NCBI RefSeq assembly: GCF_903853455.1
Contig: NZ_CAINTR010000057.1
Location: 1-64,000, forward strand
Direction of reading: 5' to 3'
Length of the DNA: 64,000 bases
DNA from: an uncultured Magnetospirillum sp.
Lineage (GTDB): Bacteria > Pseudomonadota > Alphaproteobacteria > Rhodospirillales > Magnetospirillaceae
Under the pieces are notes generated by a model, which saw only the letters and a list, made by a program, of their open reading frames with translations, was not told the origin of the DNA and ran no database searches. Shown here one piece after another: positions 15,845 through 29,800 of this stretch (the first letter of the stretch is position 1; each line of letters starts with the position of its first letter). The translations under genes were made by a program, and so were the position numbers.

Positions 15845-16621
15845 CTATTCCCCCGGAACGGCCGCGAGACGGCAAGGATCGGCGGCGAACCGGTCCGCCG
15901 CCAGGGCGACCACCTTGCCGATGATGATCAGGGCGGGCGGCCGGACGTCCCAGGCGCGGACATCCGCCGCCATGGAGGCCAGGACACCGTGGAGGTTGCG
16001 CTGGGTGCCGGTGGTGCCGCGCTCGACCACCGCCACCGGCGTGTCCGGCGACAGGCCGGCAGTCATCAAGCCGTCGGCCATGCGGTCCACCGAGCCGAGG
16101 CCCATATAGACCACTAGGGTGCAGGCGGGATCGGCCAGCTTGGCCCAATCCAGATCCAGGTCGCGGTCGCCCTGCATATGGCCGGTGACCAGCCGCACGC
16201 TGTGGGCCAGGTCGCGATGGGTGAGCGGAATGCCGGCGCTCGCGGCGCAGCCCGAAGCGGCGGTGATGCCGGGCACCACCTCGACCGCGATGCCGTGGGC
16301 GACGAGATGAAGAGCCTCCTCCCCGCCCCGGCCGAACACGAACGGATCGCCGCCCTTCAGGCGAACCACCCGGCGCGTCGGGGTGGCCAGCTTGACCAGA
16401 AGGTCGTTGATCTCGTCCTGGGGCAGCAGATGGTGACCGCTTTCCTTGCCGACGCAGATCCGGGTGATGCCGGTGGGAATGAGATCGAGAATTCCTTGAC
16501 TGACCAGTCGGTCATAGACCACCACGTCGGCGGTCTGGAGCAGGCGCAGCGCCTTGACGGTCAGGAGATCGGGATCCCCGGGACCGGCGCCGACCAGGTG
16601 AACACAGCCCTGAACGTTCAT
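15845..16621 (-). CDS. nirE: Uroporphyrinogen-III C-methyltransferase
   Basis: The 258-residue SUMT uses S-adenosylmethionine to make precorrin-2, the entry point to heme d1, siroheme and cobalamin. Motifs are VHLVGAGPGDPDLLTVKAL near the N terminus, VVRLKGGDPFVFGRGGEE (about 87-104) and VVPGITAASGCAASAGIPLTHR. Placement between nirS and nirN makes the dedicated d1 enzyme NirE more likely than the cobalamin enzyme CobA. It is separated from nirS by an intrinsic terminator, and GGAGG lies seven bases upstream of the start. Confidence 0.88.
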   Translation of the reverse strand: MNVQGCVHLVGAGPGDPDLLTVKALRLLQTADVVVYDRLVSQGILDLIPTGITRICVGKESGHHLLPQDEINDLLVKLATPTRRVVRLKGGDPFVFGRGGEEALHLVAHGIAVEVVPGITAASGCAASAGIPLTHRDLAHSVRLVTGHMQGDRDLDLDWAKLADPACTLVVYMGLGSVDRMADGLMTAGLSPDTPVAVVERGTTGTQRNLHGVLASMAADVRAWDVRPPALIIIGKVVALAADRFAADPCRLAAVPGE

Positions 16622-16645
16622 GACCGGCCTCCACCTTAACGTTTG

Positions 16646-16676
16646 AAAAAGGTGGGCGGGACTTTGGGTCCCGCCC
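16646..16676 (-). terminator. Terminator between nirS and nirE
   Basis: Read on the minus strand, GGGCGGGAC (16668-16676) pairs with GTCCCGCCC (16654-16662) around a 5-base loop. Then come ACC and TTTTT. It lies in the 71-bp gap after nirS, so transcription into nirE-nirN would be partial read-through unless a second promoter exists. Confidence 0.85.
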
Positions 16677-16692
16677 AGTCAGGTCAAAGGGG

Positions 16693-18411
<1,719 letters not shown>

Positions 18412-18419
18412 TCAATTCT

Positions 18420-18433
18420 GTGACGTTTATCAA
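18420..18433 (-). promoter_or_regulatory. FNR/NnrR-type binding site upstream of nirS
   Basis: On the minus strand the sequence TTGAT-AAAC-GTCAC matches nine of ten positions of the FNR/DNR/NnrR consensus (TTGAY-N4-RTCAA). It is centred about 72 bp before the nirS start. Low-oxygen or NO control by a Crp/Fnr protein is expected. The rest of the 18355-18673 gap holds only a palindrome at 18639. Confidence 0.7.
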
Positions 18434-18638
18434 GTCGGCGGCGCGAATTCCGTCAGCCCTGATTTTGGCCTATATCCATTTACAGGGGGATACTTAGCCG
18501 AGCGGAGGGATTTCACGCTTCCCCCGCCCGGCATGGCATCCCCCCGAGGGTATCGCGCCGCTATGGGGGGACCGCCAAGCCCGAGAATACCAACGCATAG
18601 ATGGATATCAAATACATGTTACTGCGGGAGGGTCGCGG

Positions 18639-18668
18639 TTTCCCCTCTCCCTCGAGGGAGAGGGGAAA
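18639..18668. repeat. Perfect 30-bp palindrome at the clpB 3' end
   Basis: TTTCCCCTCTCCCTC is followed directly by its exact complement, with no loop bases. It begins six bases past the clpB stop and has T/A ends, so it probably serves as the clpB terminator. The CCCTCTCCC core recurs at 26700 and 26791. Confidence 0.75.
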
Positions 18669-18673
18669 TGGGA

Positions 18674-21265
<2,592 letters not shown>

Positions 21266-21344
21266 GTCTGCCCTCGATGAGTGAGCGGCAGGAAGCCGGG
21301 CGCCGTCACGGCCGCCCCCTCCCCCGTCTTGGTGTCGCAAATTG

Positions 21345-21372
21345 ATATGGCGTGAAAATACCGTCCCGCAAG
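21345..21372 (-). promoter_or_regulatory. Sigma-32-like heat-shock promoter of clpB
   Basis: On the minus strand CTTGCG (21367-21372) and CCATAT (21345-21350) are separated by 16 bp. This fits the alphaproteobacterial RpoH pattern CTTG-N17-18-CYTAT, about 80 bp before clpB. The rest of the 410-bp gap up to 21675 shows no gene. Confidence 0.5.
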
Positions 21373-21675
21373 CCGATCCCCCGCCGGCAAACGCACCCCG
21401 CCCATGCGACGATGGCAGATCCGCCAGGACCAATACTTGTTCTAAGTGTAATCCAGAATGTCATACCGGAAGCACGGCTCCAGTCATAGACTTCGCGCAT
21501 TCAGATTCTCGCCGCCAAATACGCAGAATCGGTTAAATAGGGCAGACAGACTGCACCACTTTTGTATTGAGTAGATACCGCATCTTTCTGTATCCTCTGT
21601 TTCGCCATAGACTTCCCCCATCGTCAGAAGCTCCTCAGATACCTGCCCGTCAGCTACCAATAGGGGACATAAAGC

Positions 21676-22380
21676 ATGGCCAGCTCTAGCAATTGCCGTG
21701 ATTGCAGCCCATGGCCATCGCGCCCCCGTCAGCCTGCCGGCAAGGGACCGGGAGCGGACGGCCCGTTCCCCCAGTTCGCCAATCGCTTCACCATCGCCAG
21801 GGGGCAGCATCTCTATCATCAGGGCGATCCGGTCAGCGGCGGCTTCAGCACGGCCGGCGGCATGGTGGCCCTGGAACGGGTGGACGAGAACGGCGTCCTG
21901 GTCATCCTCAAGATTCTTCAGCCGGGGGCCTTCTTTCCCTGCTCCAACCTGCTGGGAGACGTCCCGCACGAGACCTCCGCCCGCGCCCTGACCGATGTGA
22001 GCGGGAGCTTCGTTCCGATCGGGCGCCTGACCGCTGCGCTGCGTGAGGATCCCAGCGTCGGCATGACGCTGCTTCGGCTGAGCTCCGCCGAAATCCGCGA
22101 GAACGAGGAGACCATCTTCCGCCTGTACAGTTCCGACCTGCCCGACCGGGTTCTGGCGGCGCTGATGACCCTGGCCGACGAGACGGGAGACAAGGACGCC
22201 AACGGCGACGTCACCCTGACCCTGCCCATTTCCTGGCGGGACATGGCCGCCATGGTCGGCACCGGCCCGGAAGTGATCTCGCGGCTGTTGCGGCGGCTCG
22301 CCAATGCGGGGCGGCTGTCCTTCCACGGGCGCAGGGTGACCCTGCACCACGCCACCGCCAACACGCCCTTGTCGAGCTAG
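21676..22380 (+). CDS. Crp/Fnr-family transcription regulator
   Basis: The 234-residue regulator has a cNMP-binding-like beta-roll (about 38-150, with GDPVSGGFSTAGGMVALERV) and a winged helix (ISWRDMAAMVGTGPEVISRL, about 185-215). An N-terminal CRDC pair (Cys7, Cys10) and a Cys in FFPCSNLLGD recall the cysteine set of FNR-type [4Fe-4S] sensors. Three rather than four conserved cysteines are in obvious positions. The recognition helix lacks the classic E-xxSR pattern of FNR and has EVISR instead. It may regulate nirS, but clpB lies between them. Its stop lies inside repeat copy D. Confidence 0.85.
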   Translation: MASSSNCRDCSPWPSRPRQPAGKGPGADGPFPQFANRFTIARGQHLYHQGDPVSGGFSTAGGMVALERVDENGVLVILKILQPGAFFPCSNLLGDVPHETSARALTDVSGSFVPIGRLTAALREDPSVGMTLLRLSSAEIRENEETIFRLYSSDLPDRVLAALMTLADETGDKDANGDVTLTLPISWRDMAAMVGTGPEVISRLLRRLANAGRLSFHGRRVTLHHATANTPLSS

Positions 22381-22500
22381 ACCGATTCCCGACCATGTCG
22401 GATCGGTCTAGCCTTGTTCGCCCCTCGCCGGGCGCTCGCTCCGCGAGCTTGGCCGCCGCCTCAATGGCGGCTGAGCATAATCCGAATTGATCGGATCATG
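22377..22500. repeat. Hairpin repeat, divergent copy D
   Basis: A terminal hairpin CTAGACCGAT/ATCGGTCTAG with an inner CCGAC-CAT-GTCGG stem (22377-22411) includes the stop codon of the regulator. GCTCGC-TCC-GCGAGC, the linker TTGG, a GCCGCC-TCAAT-GGCGGC hairpin and ATCCGA/TCGGAT follow. The architecture matches the dispersed repeat family, but the sequence is the most diverged copy. It separates two convergent genes. Confidence 0.55.
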
Positions 22501-22502
22501 CC

Positions 22503-24581
22503 CTAATCCACCGCCGGCAGGGTGACGTGGAAGGCGGAGCCCTCTCCCGGGGTTGATTCCAGCCAGATCCGACCCCCGTGGTGCTCGGCGATCTTCTTGC
22601 AGATGGCCAGCCCGATGCCGGTGCCTTCGTAATCGCCGCGCTTGTGCAGGCGCTGGAAGATCAGGAAGACGCGGTCGAAATACTGGGAATCGATACCGAT
22701 GCCGTTGTCGGCGACGGCAAGGTCCCAGAACGGACCGCACCGCGTGGCGGTCACGGTGACCATGGGCGACCGCGCCTCGGCCCGATACTTGACGGCGTTG
22801 GCGATCAGATTCTGGAACAGCCGCACCAGTTCGTCGCCGTCGCCCAGCACGGCGGGCAAGGGAGACGACGACGTTTCCACCACCGCCCCGCTCTCGGCGA
22901 TCTTGGCCTGCAAGGCCCGCACGACGCGCGCGAAGACGGTGTCGAGTTCCACCACCACCATGGGCCGGCTGATCCGGCCGATCCGCGAATATTCCAGCAG
23001 GTCCAGCACCAGGCGATCCATGCGGGTGGCGCCGTCCTTGGCGAAGGCGATGAACTCCCGGGCATCCTCGTCGAGCTTGTCGCCATAGCGGCGCCCCAGC
23101 AGGTCCACGTAGGAGCTGACCATGCGCAGCGGCTCGCGCAGGTCGTGGGAGGCGACATAGGCGAACTGCTCCAACTCGGTGTTGGAGCGGCTCAGTTCCT
23201 CCGCCTTCTCGCGCAGGTCCTGCTCGGCCTTCTTGCGTTCGGTGATGTCCTGGATGGTCCCCACCAGCCGGATCGGCTTGCCGTCGCCATCCCGCTCGAC
23301 CCCGCCCAGCCCGTTGACCCAGCGACATTGGCCGTCGCGGGGACGGATGATCTGGTACTCCCGGTCGAAGTCATGGTCGCCGTCGCCAATTTCCCGCAAA
23401 TACTGCGTCATCTCCGCCAGCATGGACGGCGCCACCAGATCCAGCCACCCCACCGCATTGCGTTGATAGGAGGAATCGATGCCGAAGATGTCGTCGAGGA
23501 CGGGGGAACTGACCCACCGATCCGCGACCATGTCGTAGACGTAGTAGCCCAGCTTGGCGACCGCCTGGGCGTGGCGAAGGTTTTCCTCGCTGGTCCGCAG
23601 GCGGTCCTGCACCGCGACCTCGGCATGGCGGCGCTGGAGCAGCAGGATCAGCAAGGCGGTCAGCACCACCAGGCCAATTCCGAGCACCGCCGCCATCCGC
23701 AGGGTCTGCCGCCACCACGGCGCCAGCACCTGGTCGAGGGGCAGGCCGGCGACCATCGCCAGGTCGTAGCGGTCGATCCGCTTGAAGGCGACGATGCGCC
23801 GGATCCCGTCCACCGGCGAAACCGCGACGGTGACGCCGTCCGGGCGCCGCTCGACCAGGGCGGGAAAGGCTCGGCTGTTGTCCACCGTGGTGCCGACCAC
23901 GCCGTCGAGGGCGGGATAGCGGACCAGAAGGGTGCCGTCGCCGCGCATCAGCGCGAGGAAGCCGCCGTCCTCGGCCCGCATGGACGCGAACAGGTCCAGG
24001 AAGGACTGGGGCTGAAGGGTGGCCATCTCCACCCCGGCGAAGGAGCCGTCGGATCGCGACAGCCTGCGGCTACAGGGCAGCAGCGGTTTCTTGGTGAAGC
24101 GGCCGCGGATAGGCACTCCCATATAGGGCGCCAATGACGGGTCGTCGCGGTGATGAGTGAAATAGTCGCGATCAGCCACCGAAACCGGGGCGATGTCGAA
24201 GGTGTCGCCATGAACGCGGACCATGCCGTCCTGGTCGATGGCAAGCAGCCGAGGCACGGCAGCCAGCGACGCGCCCATCTCGTGCATGGCCTGCCACAGG
24301 CCAAGATCCCGCGACAGACCATTCCAGTCCGGGTTGTGGCCGATCATGATGGAAAGGGCGATCAGCGCGGTGTCGGCGCCTTCGATCAGGCGATGGACAT
24401 TCTCCACCGCCACCTCCGCCAGGGAAACGGCCCGAATCTCCGCATCGCGCAACGCCCTGTCGCGTTCGGCCAGGGCGCTGGTCACGAACCAGACGACGAC
24501 CACCACGGCCAAGCCCAGCCATGCGGCCAACGGCCACCACTGACGCCATGCTATGGAATGCGACCGCTCGGAAGCCGTCAC
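22503..24581 (-). CDS. Membrane sensor histidine kinase with dCache and PAS domains
   Basis: The 692-residue kinase starts with a membrane helix (about 18-35). A periplasmic double-Cache-type domain follows (about 40-270, including VSVADRDYFTHHRDD and SFAGVEMATLQPQSF), then a second helix (AVLGIGLVVLTALLILLL). Next come a PAS/PAC region, a HisKA domain with the phosphoacceptor in VASHDLREPLRM (about H479), and an ATPase domain with DNGIGID and GTGIGLAICKKIAEHHGG. It resembles phytochrome-like orphan kinases. No response regulator is adjacent. GTG 24581 follows GGAGGGG; an in-frame TTG at 24626 has no ribosome site. Confidence 0.88.
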   Translation of the reverse strand: MTASERSHSIAWRQWWPLAAWLGLAVVVVVWFVTSALAERDRALRDAEIRAVSLAEVAVENVHRLIEGADTALIALSIMIGHNPDWNGLSRDLGLWQAMHEMGASLAAVPRLLAIDQDGMVRVHGDTFDIAPVSVADRDYFTHHRDDPSLAPYMGVPIRGRFTKKPLLPCSRRLSRSDGSFAGVEMATLQPQSFLDLFASMRAEDGGFLALMRGDGTLLVRYPALDGVVGTTVDNSRAFPALVERRPDGVTVAVSPVDGIRRIVAFKRIDRYDLAMVAGLPLDQVLAPWWRQTLRMAAVLGIGLVVLTALLILLLQRRHAEVAVQDRLRTSEENLRHAQAVAKLGYYVYDMVADRWVSSPVLDDIFGIDSSYQRNAVGWLDLVAPSMLAEMTQYLREIGDGDHDFDREYQIIRPRDGQCRWVNGLGGVERDGDGKPIRLVGTIQDITERKKAEQDLREKAEELSRSNTELEQFAYVASHDLREPLRMVSSYVDLLGRRYGDKLDEDAREFIAFAKDGATRMDRLVLDLLEYSRIGRISRPMVVVELDTVFARVVRALQAKIAESGAVVETSSSPLPAVLGDGDELVRLFQNLIANAVKYRAEARSPMVTVTATRCGPFWDLAVADNGIGIDSQYFDRVFLIFQRLHKRGDYEGTGIGLAICKKIAEHHGGRIWLESTPGEGSAFHVTLPAVD

Positions 24582-24690
24582 CGGACCCCCCTCCCCACTG
24601 TCGCGCGAGGGTGTTCCCTCAGGCAATACTTAACCTATGGTATTAGCGCTCACCTACCCCGTAAAGCGAATATCCGGCATACCCCACATG

Positions 24691-24718
24691 AAAAGGGCCC
24701 CGCCGAAGCGGAGCCCTT
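24691..24718 (-). terminator. Intrinsic terminator of argG
   Basis: On the minus strand AAGGGCTCCGC and GCGGGGCCCTT form an 11-bp stem with one G-T pair around a TTCG loop, ending in TTTT. It lies 24 bp past the argG stop. Confidence 0.9.
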
Positions 24719-24741
24719 GACGGCGGATATGGATTGAAATG

Positions 24742-25956
<1,215 letters not shown>

Positions 25957-26085
25957 GGCAGACGCCTTTCCGTGATGGGGGGAGAATTTGGCGGCGCAGT
26001 ATAGGCTAAGCCGCGTTGGGGGCAAGTATCTCTTCCCTGGACGCCAAGACCGAGTCACTCTATGCCGTCCGGAGGGGGGGAGCGT

Positions 26086-26688
26086 ATGAACGAAAGCCAA
26101 TCCCATCTCAAGGAAGCGGCGGCCAGGGCCGAACGCCTGTTCGAGGTCACCGGCGCCAAGGGCGGCGCCACGCCCCCGACCCGCGACCTGGAGGAACGGG
26201 TCGAGGCCGTCAAACGCGGCCTGGGCTACTGGCTGTGGCGACTGTCGGGACGGCCCGCCGCCAAACCCGAATTCCCGTTAGGCGGCAGCGGTGCCACCGC
26301 CCGCATGGCGCGAAGCCTCGACAATTACGCCCAGGACCTGGAGCGGGCGCGCGAACGCATCGAGTCGCTGGAAGCCCGGCTGGCGGAAAAGGATCGCAGC
26401 GCCGATCTGGTCGCCGCCGCCGAAGCCCGCGCCCAGGAGGCCGAAGCCCGCGCCGCCGAGGCCGCGCGGGCTCTGGGACTGGCCAATTCCCGCATCGAAA
26501 TCCAGAAGGACGCCCTGGAGGTCACCAAGGCCGCCGCCAAGACCGGCACCGCCGCCGACCTCAAATTCCGCGAGGCCAAGCGCGCCTTCGCCCGCATGTA
26601 CCACCCCGACAGCGAATCCGACCCGGCCAAGCAGCGGCTGTTCTCGGAATTCTGGCCGGTGCTGGAGCGGATCGACCGGGAGACGTGA
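26086..26688 (+). CDS. Coiled-coil protein with a C-terminal J-like domain
   Basis: The 200-residue protein has a basic N-terminal third, a long Ala/Glu/Arg coiled coil (about 75-155, e.g. [19 protein letters not shown]), and a C-terminal segment [20 protein letters not shown]. The HPD tripeptide after a basic helix is the signature of DnaJ-type domains that stimulate DnaK. The domain is short and lacks the usual preceding Tyr-x-x-Leu helix I, so real co-chaperone activity is uncertain. Start 26086 follows a strong GGAGGGGGGAG. It is divergent from argG and convergent with rlmN. Confidence 0.65.
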   Translation: MNESQSHLKEAAARAERLFEVTGAKGGATPPTRDLEERVEAVKRGLGYWLWRLSGRPAAKPEFPLGGSGATARMARSLDNYAQDLERARERIESLEARLAEKDRSADLVAAAEARAQEAEARAAEAARALGLANSRIEIQKDALEVTKAAAKTGTAADLKFREAKRAFARMYHPDSESDPAKQRLFSEFWPVLERIDRET

Positions 26689-26699
26689 CCCCTGCCGCC

Positions 26700-26811
26700 C
26701 CCTCTCCCTGAGGGAGAGGGTCGGGGTGAGGGGGAATTGCCGGCCGAAGATTCCTACGGCATCAACTCTCCCTCACCCAGCCTTCGGCCACCCTCTCCCG
26801 CTGGGAGAGGG
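26700..26811. repeat. Composite CCCTCTCCC palindromic element
   Basis: Two hairpins, CCCTCTCCCT/AGGGAGAGGG (26700-26720) and CCCTCTCCC/GGGAGAGGG (26791-26811), flank about 70 bp that also contains GGGGTGAGGG and its near complement CCCTCACCC. The whole is therefore a nested inverted repeat. It ends exactly at the rlmN stop and fills the gap between two convergent genes, like a BIME. Confidence 0.75.
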
Positions 26812-27948
26812 CTATCCTCCGTGGTGTTCGTCCTCGATCCCGGCGGCGGCGCGGGCCTTGGCGCGGGTCGCCTTTTCCCGGAGCGAGTCCGAGCGCAGTT
26901 GGCCGCAGGCGGCCAGGATGTCGCGGCCCCTGGGCATGCGGATGGGCGCCGCATAGCCGGCATCCTGGAGAATGTCGGAAAAGGCCTTGACCGACTTCAT
27001 GTCGGAGGTCTCGAACTCCGAGCCCGGCCAGGGATTGAACGGAATCAGGTTGAACTTGGCCGGCAGGCCCTTGACCAGCTTCAGCAGGGCGTGGGCGTCG
27101 GCGGCGGAATCGTTGACGCCCTTCAGCATGATGTATTCGAAGGTGATCCGCCTGGCGTTGGAGGCGCCGGGATACTCCCGGCAGGCCTGCATCAGCTCCT
27201 TCAGCGGATACTTCTTGTTGATGGGCATGATGCGGTCGCGGATCTCGTCGGTGACCGCATGCAGGCTGACGGCCAGATTGACCCCCAGCCGCTCGCCGCA
27301 CAGCTTCATCATGGGCACCACCCCGGAGGTGGAGAGCGTGATGCGGCGGCGCGATATGCCGATCCCCTCGCCGTCCATCAGGATTTCCAGGGCGGTGGCG
27401 ACGTTCTCGAAATTATAGAGCGGCTCGCCCATGCCCATGACCACCACGTTGGACAGCATGCGCCCGGTGTCGTCGGGGGTGGGCCACTCGCCATAGGCGT
27501 CGCGCCCGGCCATGAACTGGCCGACGATCTCGGCGGCGGTGAGGTTGCGCACCAGCAACTGGGTGCCGGTATGGCAGAACTTGCAGGTCAGGGTGCAGCC
27601 CACCTGGGTCGAGATGCAGACCGAGCCGCGATCTTCGTCCAGGTCGGGGATGAAGACGGTTTCGGCCTCGTTGCCGTCATCGAACTTCAACAGCCATTTG
27701 CGGGTGCCGTCGGCGGAGATCATCTCGCGCTCGACCTTGGGGCGGCGCACCACGAAATGCTCGGCCAGCTTGGCCTGCATCACCTTGGAGATGGAGGACA
27801 TGGCGGCGAAATCGGTTTCACCGCGATTGTACATCCAATGCCACAGCTGCTTGGCGCGGAACGGCTTTTCCCCGATAGCGGCCATTTCGGCGGTCAACTC
27901 GGCGCGCGACAGTCCGATCAGGGTCTTCTTGGCGGGGATCGTATCCAT
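26812..27948 (-). CDS. rlmN: Dual-specificity 23S rRNA/tRNA adenine-C2 methyltransferase
   Basis: This 378-residue radical SAM enzyme methylates A2503 of 23S rRNA and A37 of some tRNAs. The iron-sulfur cluster motif is CTLTCKFC (about 115-122). The two catalytic cysteines are expected in the [15 protein letters not shown] segment near the C terminus and in the conserved 350s region. [20 protein letters not shown] and [15 protein letters not shown] are family hallmarks. The ATG at 27948 gives [18 protein letters not shown]; a TTG ten codons upstream is a weaker alternative. Confidence 0.95.
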   Translation of the reverse strand: MDTIPAKKTLIGLSRAELTAEMAAIGEKPFRAKQLWHWMYNRGETDFAAMSSISKVMQAKLAEHFVVRRPKVEREMISADGTRKWLLKFDDGNEAETVFIPDLDEDRGSVCISTQVGCTLTCKFCHTGTQLLVRNLTAAEIVGQFMAGRDAYGEWPTPDDTGRMLSNVVVMGMGEPLYNFENVATALEILMDGEGIGISRRRITLSTSGVVPMMKLCGERLGVNLAVSLHAVTDEIRDRIMPINKKYPLKELMQACREYPGASNARRITFEYIMLKGVNDSAADAHALLKLVKGLPAKFNLIPFNPWPGSEFETSDMKSVKAFSDILQDAGYAAPIRMPRGRDILAACGQLRSDSLREKATRAKARAAAGIEDEHHGG

Positions 27949-28019
27949 GATGCGAACAGATAAGGATGCCGGAGCCAAGAAGCAATGATAACTCGCGGCG
28001 GCGCCCCCTTATACAAAAC

Positions 28020-28192
28020 GCGTTGATCGAAACCGACCAACGCCGCCCTCAAGCGGCGGGCACGCGTAGGCGTGCAATCATATGCTTGCCAGCGAAGCTG
28101 GCGGGCACGAGTGCCCTTGCCTTCCGCGGCATGGGCCGCGCGTCGCGTTGCTCCTAACCAAATCCCGATGAGTTGCTCTCATCGGGATTTGG
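28020..28192. repeat. Modular hairpin repeat, copy B (longest)
   Basis: It runs from GCGTTGATCG/CGACCAACGC through CCGCC-CTCAA-GCGGCGG to two extra hairpins absent from copy C (GCACGC/GCGTGC and GCCAGC/GCTGGC). Then follow GGGCAC-GA-GTGCCC, the linker CTTGCCTTC, CGCGGC-ATGG-GCCGCG, and a perfect 15-bp terminal hairpin (28158-28192). It lies between the EF-hand gene 3' end and the rlmN start. Confidence 0.85.
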
Positions 28193-28203
28193 CATCACAT
28201 GAC

Positions 28204-29427
28204 TCAGGCGGCGACCGAGCTGGTCAGAAACGACGAATTGTCCAAGGACGCCGAACTGAACCGGCTCTGATAAGCCGTGTTCTGGTAGCTGCCCACCGCC
28301 CGGATGAACTGGTCGAGCAGTTGGGCCGCGTCGGTCTGCGCCGTGGTCAGGCCATCGGTCGCGGTTGTGGAGGCGGTTGCGGTGGTCGCGGCGGTCGACG
28401 AGCTCGCGGTCGCGGCGGCCGTGGTGGTCGAGCTGGCGGTGGACTGGCCCAGCGAAGCCAGCAATTGATCGAGCAACTGGCCCGGATCGGAGCTTGCCGT
28501 GGCCGTGGTCCCAGACGAACCGGGCGGCCCGGCGTTCTGGAGACCGCTGACGAACTGGTCCTTGCTCAGGCTGTCGCCGTTGCCGTTGCTGATCTTGTCG
28601 AAGAAGGCACTGGCCTGGTCGGAGCTGACGCCCTTGGGCGCTCCGGCGACGAATTCGGCCTTGGTCACGGTGCCGTCGCCGTTGCTGTCGAGCGAGGCGA
28701 ACATCTGGCTGGGATCGGGGGGCGAGGAACCTGCGGCACCGGACTGGGCACCGCCCTGAAGCGTGGCCAGCAACTGGTCCAGCAACGCCCCTGGATCGGC
28801 GGACGAGTTGGCCGTCGTCGACGCGGTCGATGCGGTCGAGGTGGCGGCGTCGTCCTGATCGGTCGATGCCACGCTCTTGAAGCCGCTGACGAACTGGTCC
28901 TTGGTCAGGCTGTCGCCGTTGCCGTTGCTGATCTTGTCGAACAGGCCGCCGGCCTGGTCGGCGGTGACGCCCTGAGGCGCTCCGGCGACGAATTCGTCCT
29001 TGCTGACGGTGCCGTCGCCGTTGGTGTCGAGCGCGTCGAACATCTTGGCGGCGCCATGGCCGCCATGGCCGTGATGATGCCCACCCTGCACCGTCCCGGT
29101 GGCGGAACCGTCCGCCGACGCCGTCGTGGCGTCAGTGCTGGTGCTGGTGGCGGAATTGTCCGACTGCGCCTGGATCAGCGCCGATTGCATGGCGCTGCCC
29201 ATCTGCTGGAACGCCGTCGCCATGTCGCTGGCGCTCATGGAGCCGGATTTGCTGGTGTCGAGGGTGTCGAACAGCGTCCCGGCGTCGTTGGCGCTGACAT
29301 CGGTCGGTTTCCCGGCGACGAATTCGGCGCGATTGATGGTTCCGTCGTTATTCGTATCAAGTTTTGACAGCATCTGACTCAGGCGAGTCGCGCTGCTGGA
29401 GCTATAGCTCCCAATACCTTGTAGCAT
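28204..29427 (-). CDS. Six-EF-hand repeat protein
   Basis: The 407-residue Ser/Thr/Ala-rich protein has three canonical EF-hand loops (DTNNDGTINRAEF near 24, DTNGDGTVSKDEF near 133, DSNGDGTVTKAEF near 243). Each pairs with a degenerate partner (DTSKSGSMSASDM; two copies of NGNGDSL[TS]KDQF). The pairs sit in three tandem units joined by low-complexity Ala/Ser/Thr linkers and a repeated DP-x-LLDQLLA helix. A His-rich GGHHHGHGGHG precedes the second unit. No signal peptide or RTX nonapeptide is present. It is likely a calcium-binding protein; location and role are unknown. Confidence 0.85.
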   Translation of the reverse strand: MLQGIGSYSSSSATRLSQMLSKLDTNNDGTINRAEFVAGKPTDVSANDAGTLFDTLDTSKSGSMSASDMATAFQQMGSAMQSALIQAQSDNSATSTSTDATTASADGSATGTVQGGHHHGHGGHGAAKMFDALDTNGDGTVSKDEFVAGAPQGVTADQAGGLFDKISNGNGDSLTKDQFVSGFKSVASTDQDDAATSTASTASTTANSSADPGALLDQLLATLQGGAQSGAAGSSPPDPSQMFASLDSNGDGTVTKAEFVAGAPKGVSSDQASAFFDKISNGNGDSLSKDQFVSGLQNAGPPGSSGTTATASSDPGQLLDQLLASLGQSTASSTTTAAATASSSTAATTATASTTATDGLTTAQTDAAQLLDQFIRAVGSYQNTAYQSRFSSASLDNSSFLTSSVAA

Positions 29428-29800
29428 TGTTGTCCTCCATCCGCTGCACGAAGCTCGCTATAATGCCTCGTATACCGTATCACTCCCGATACGAGCGACA
29501 CATGCGAAAATATTTTCTTTCTCTTGCTTCTATTTTTTAAAGTTTTTACTTTGAAATGCGCTCCAGCCGCCGTAGCATTACTACGTCGGGATGGATCTGG
29601 CGGCCGTACTCACCAAGCAAGGACCGGGCCACCCCTCAAGACCGTCGGCACCGCGCTGAAACGACACGCCGAATCCGGAATGCCCGGATCGACGGTTCCT
29701 CCCCCTCAGGGAGATTCGTGCCGGTCGTCTCGGCAGAATTTGCCGAGTTCGGGTCAATTTTGCCGCATGGATCACACCGGCCCGGACGTGGAAGGAACAG
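29428..29800. other. Divergent intergenic region
   Basis: This 373-bp gap separates the EF-hand gene from the ECF sigma operon. It has an AT-rich patch (29500-29550), unusual for this genome, and a short CTCGTAT/ATACGAG inverted repeat near 29467-29495. The patch likely holds the promoter of the EF-hand gene. Small open frames here have no ribosome site or coding character. Confidence 0.5.
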
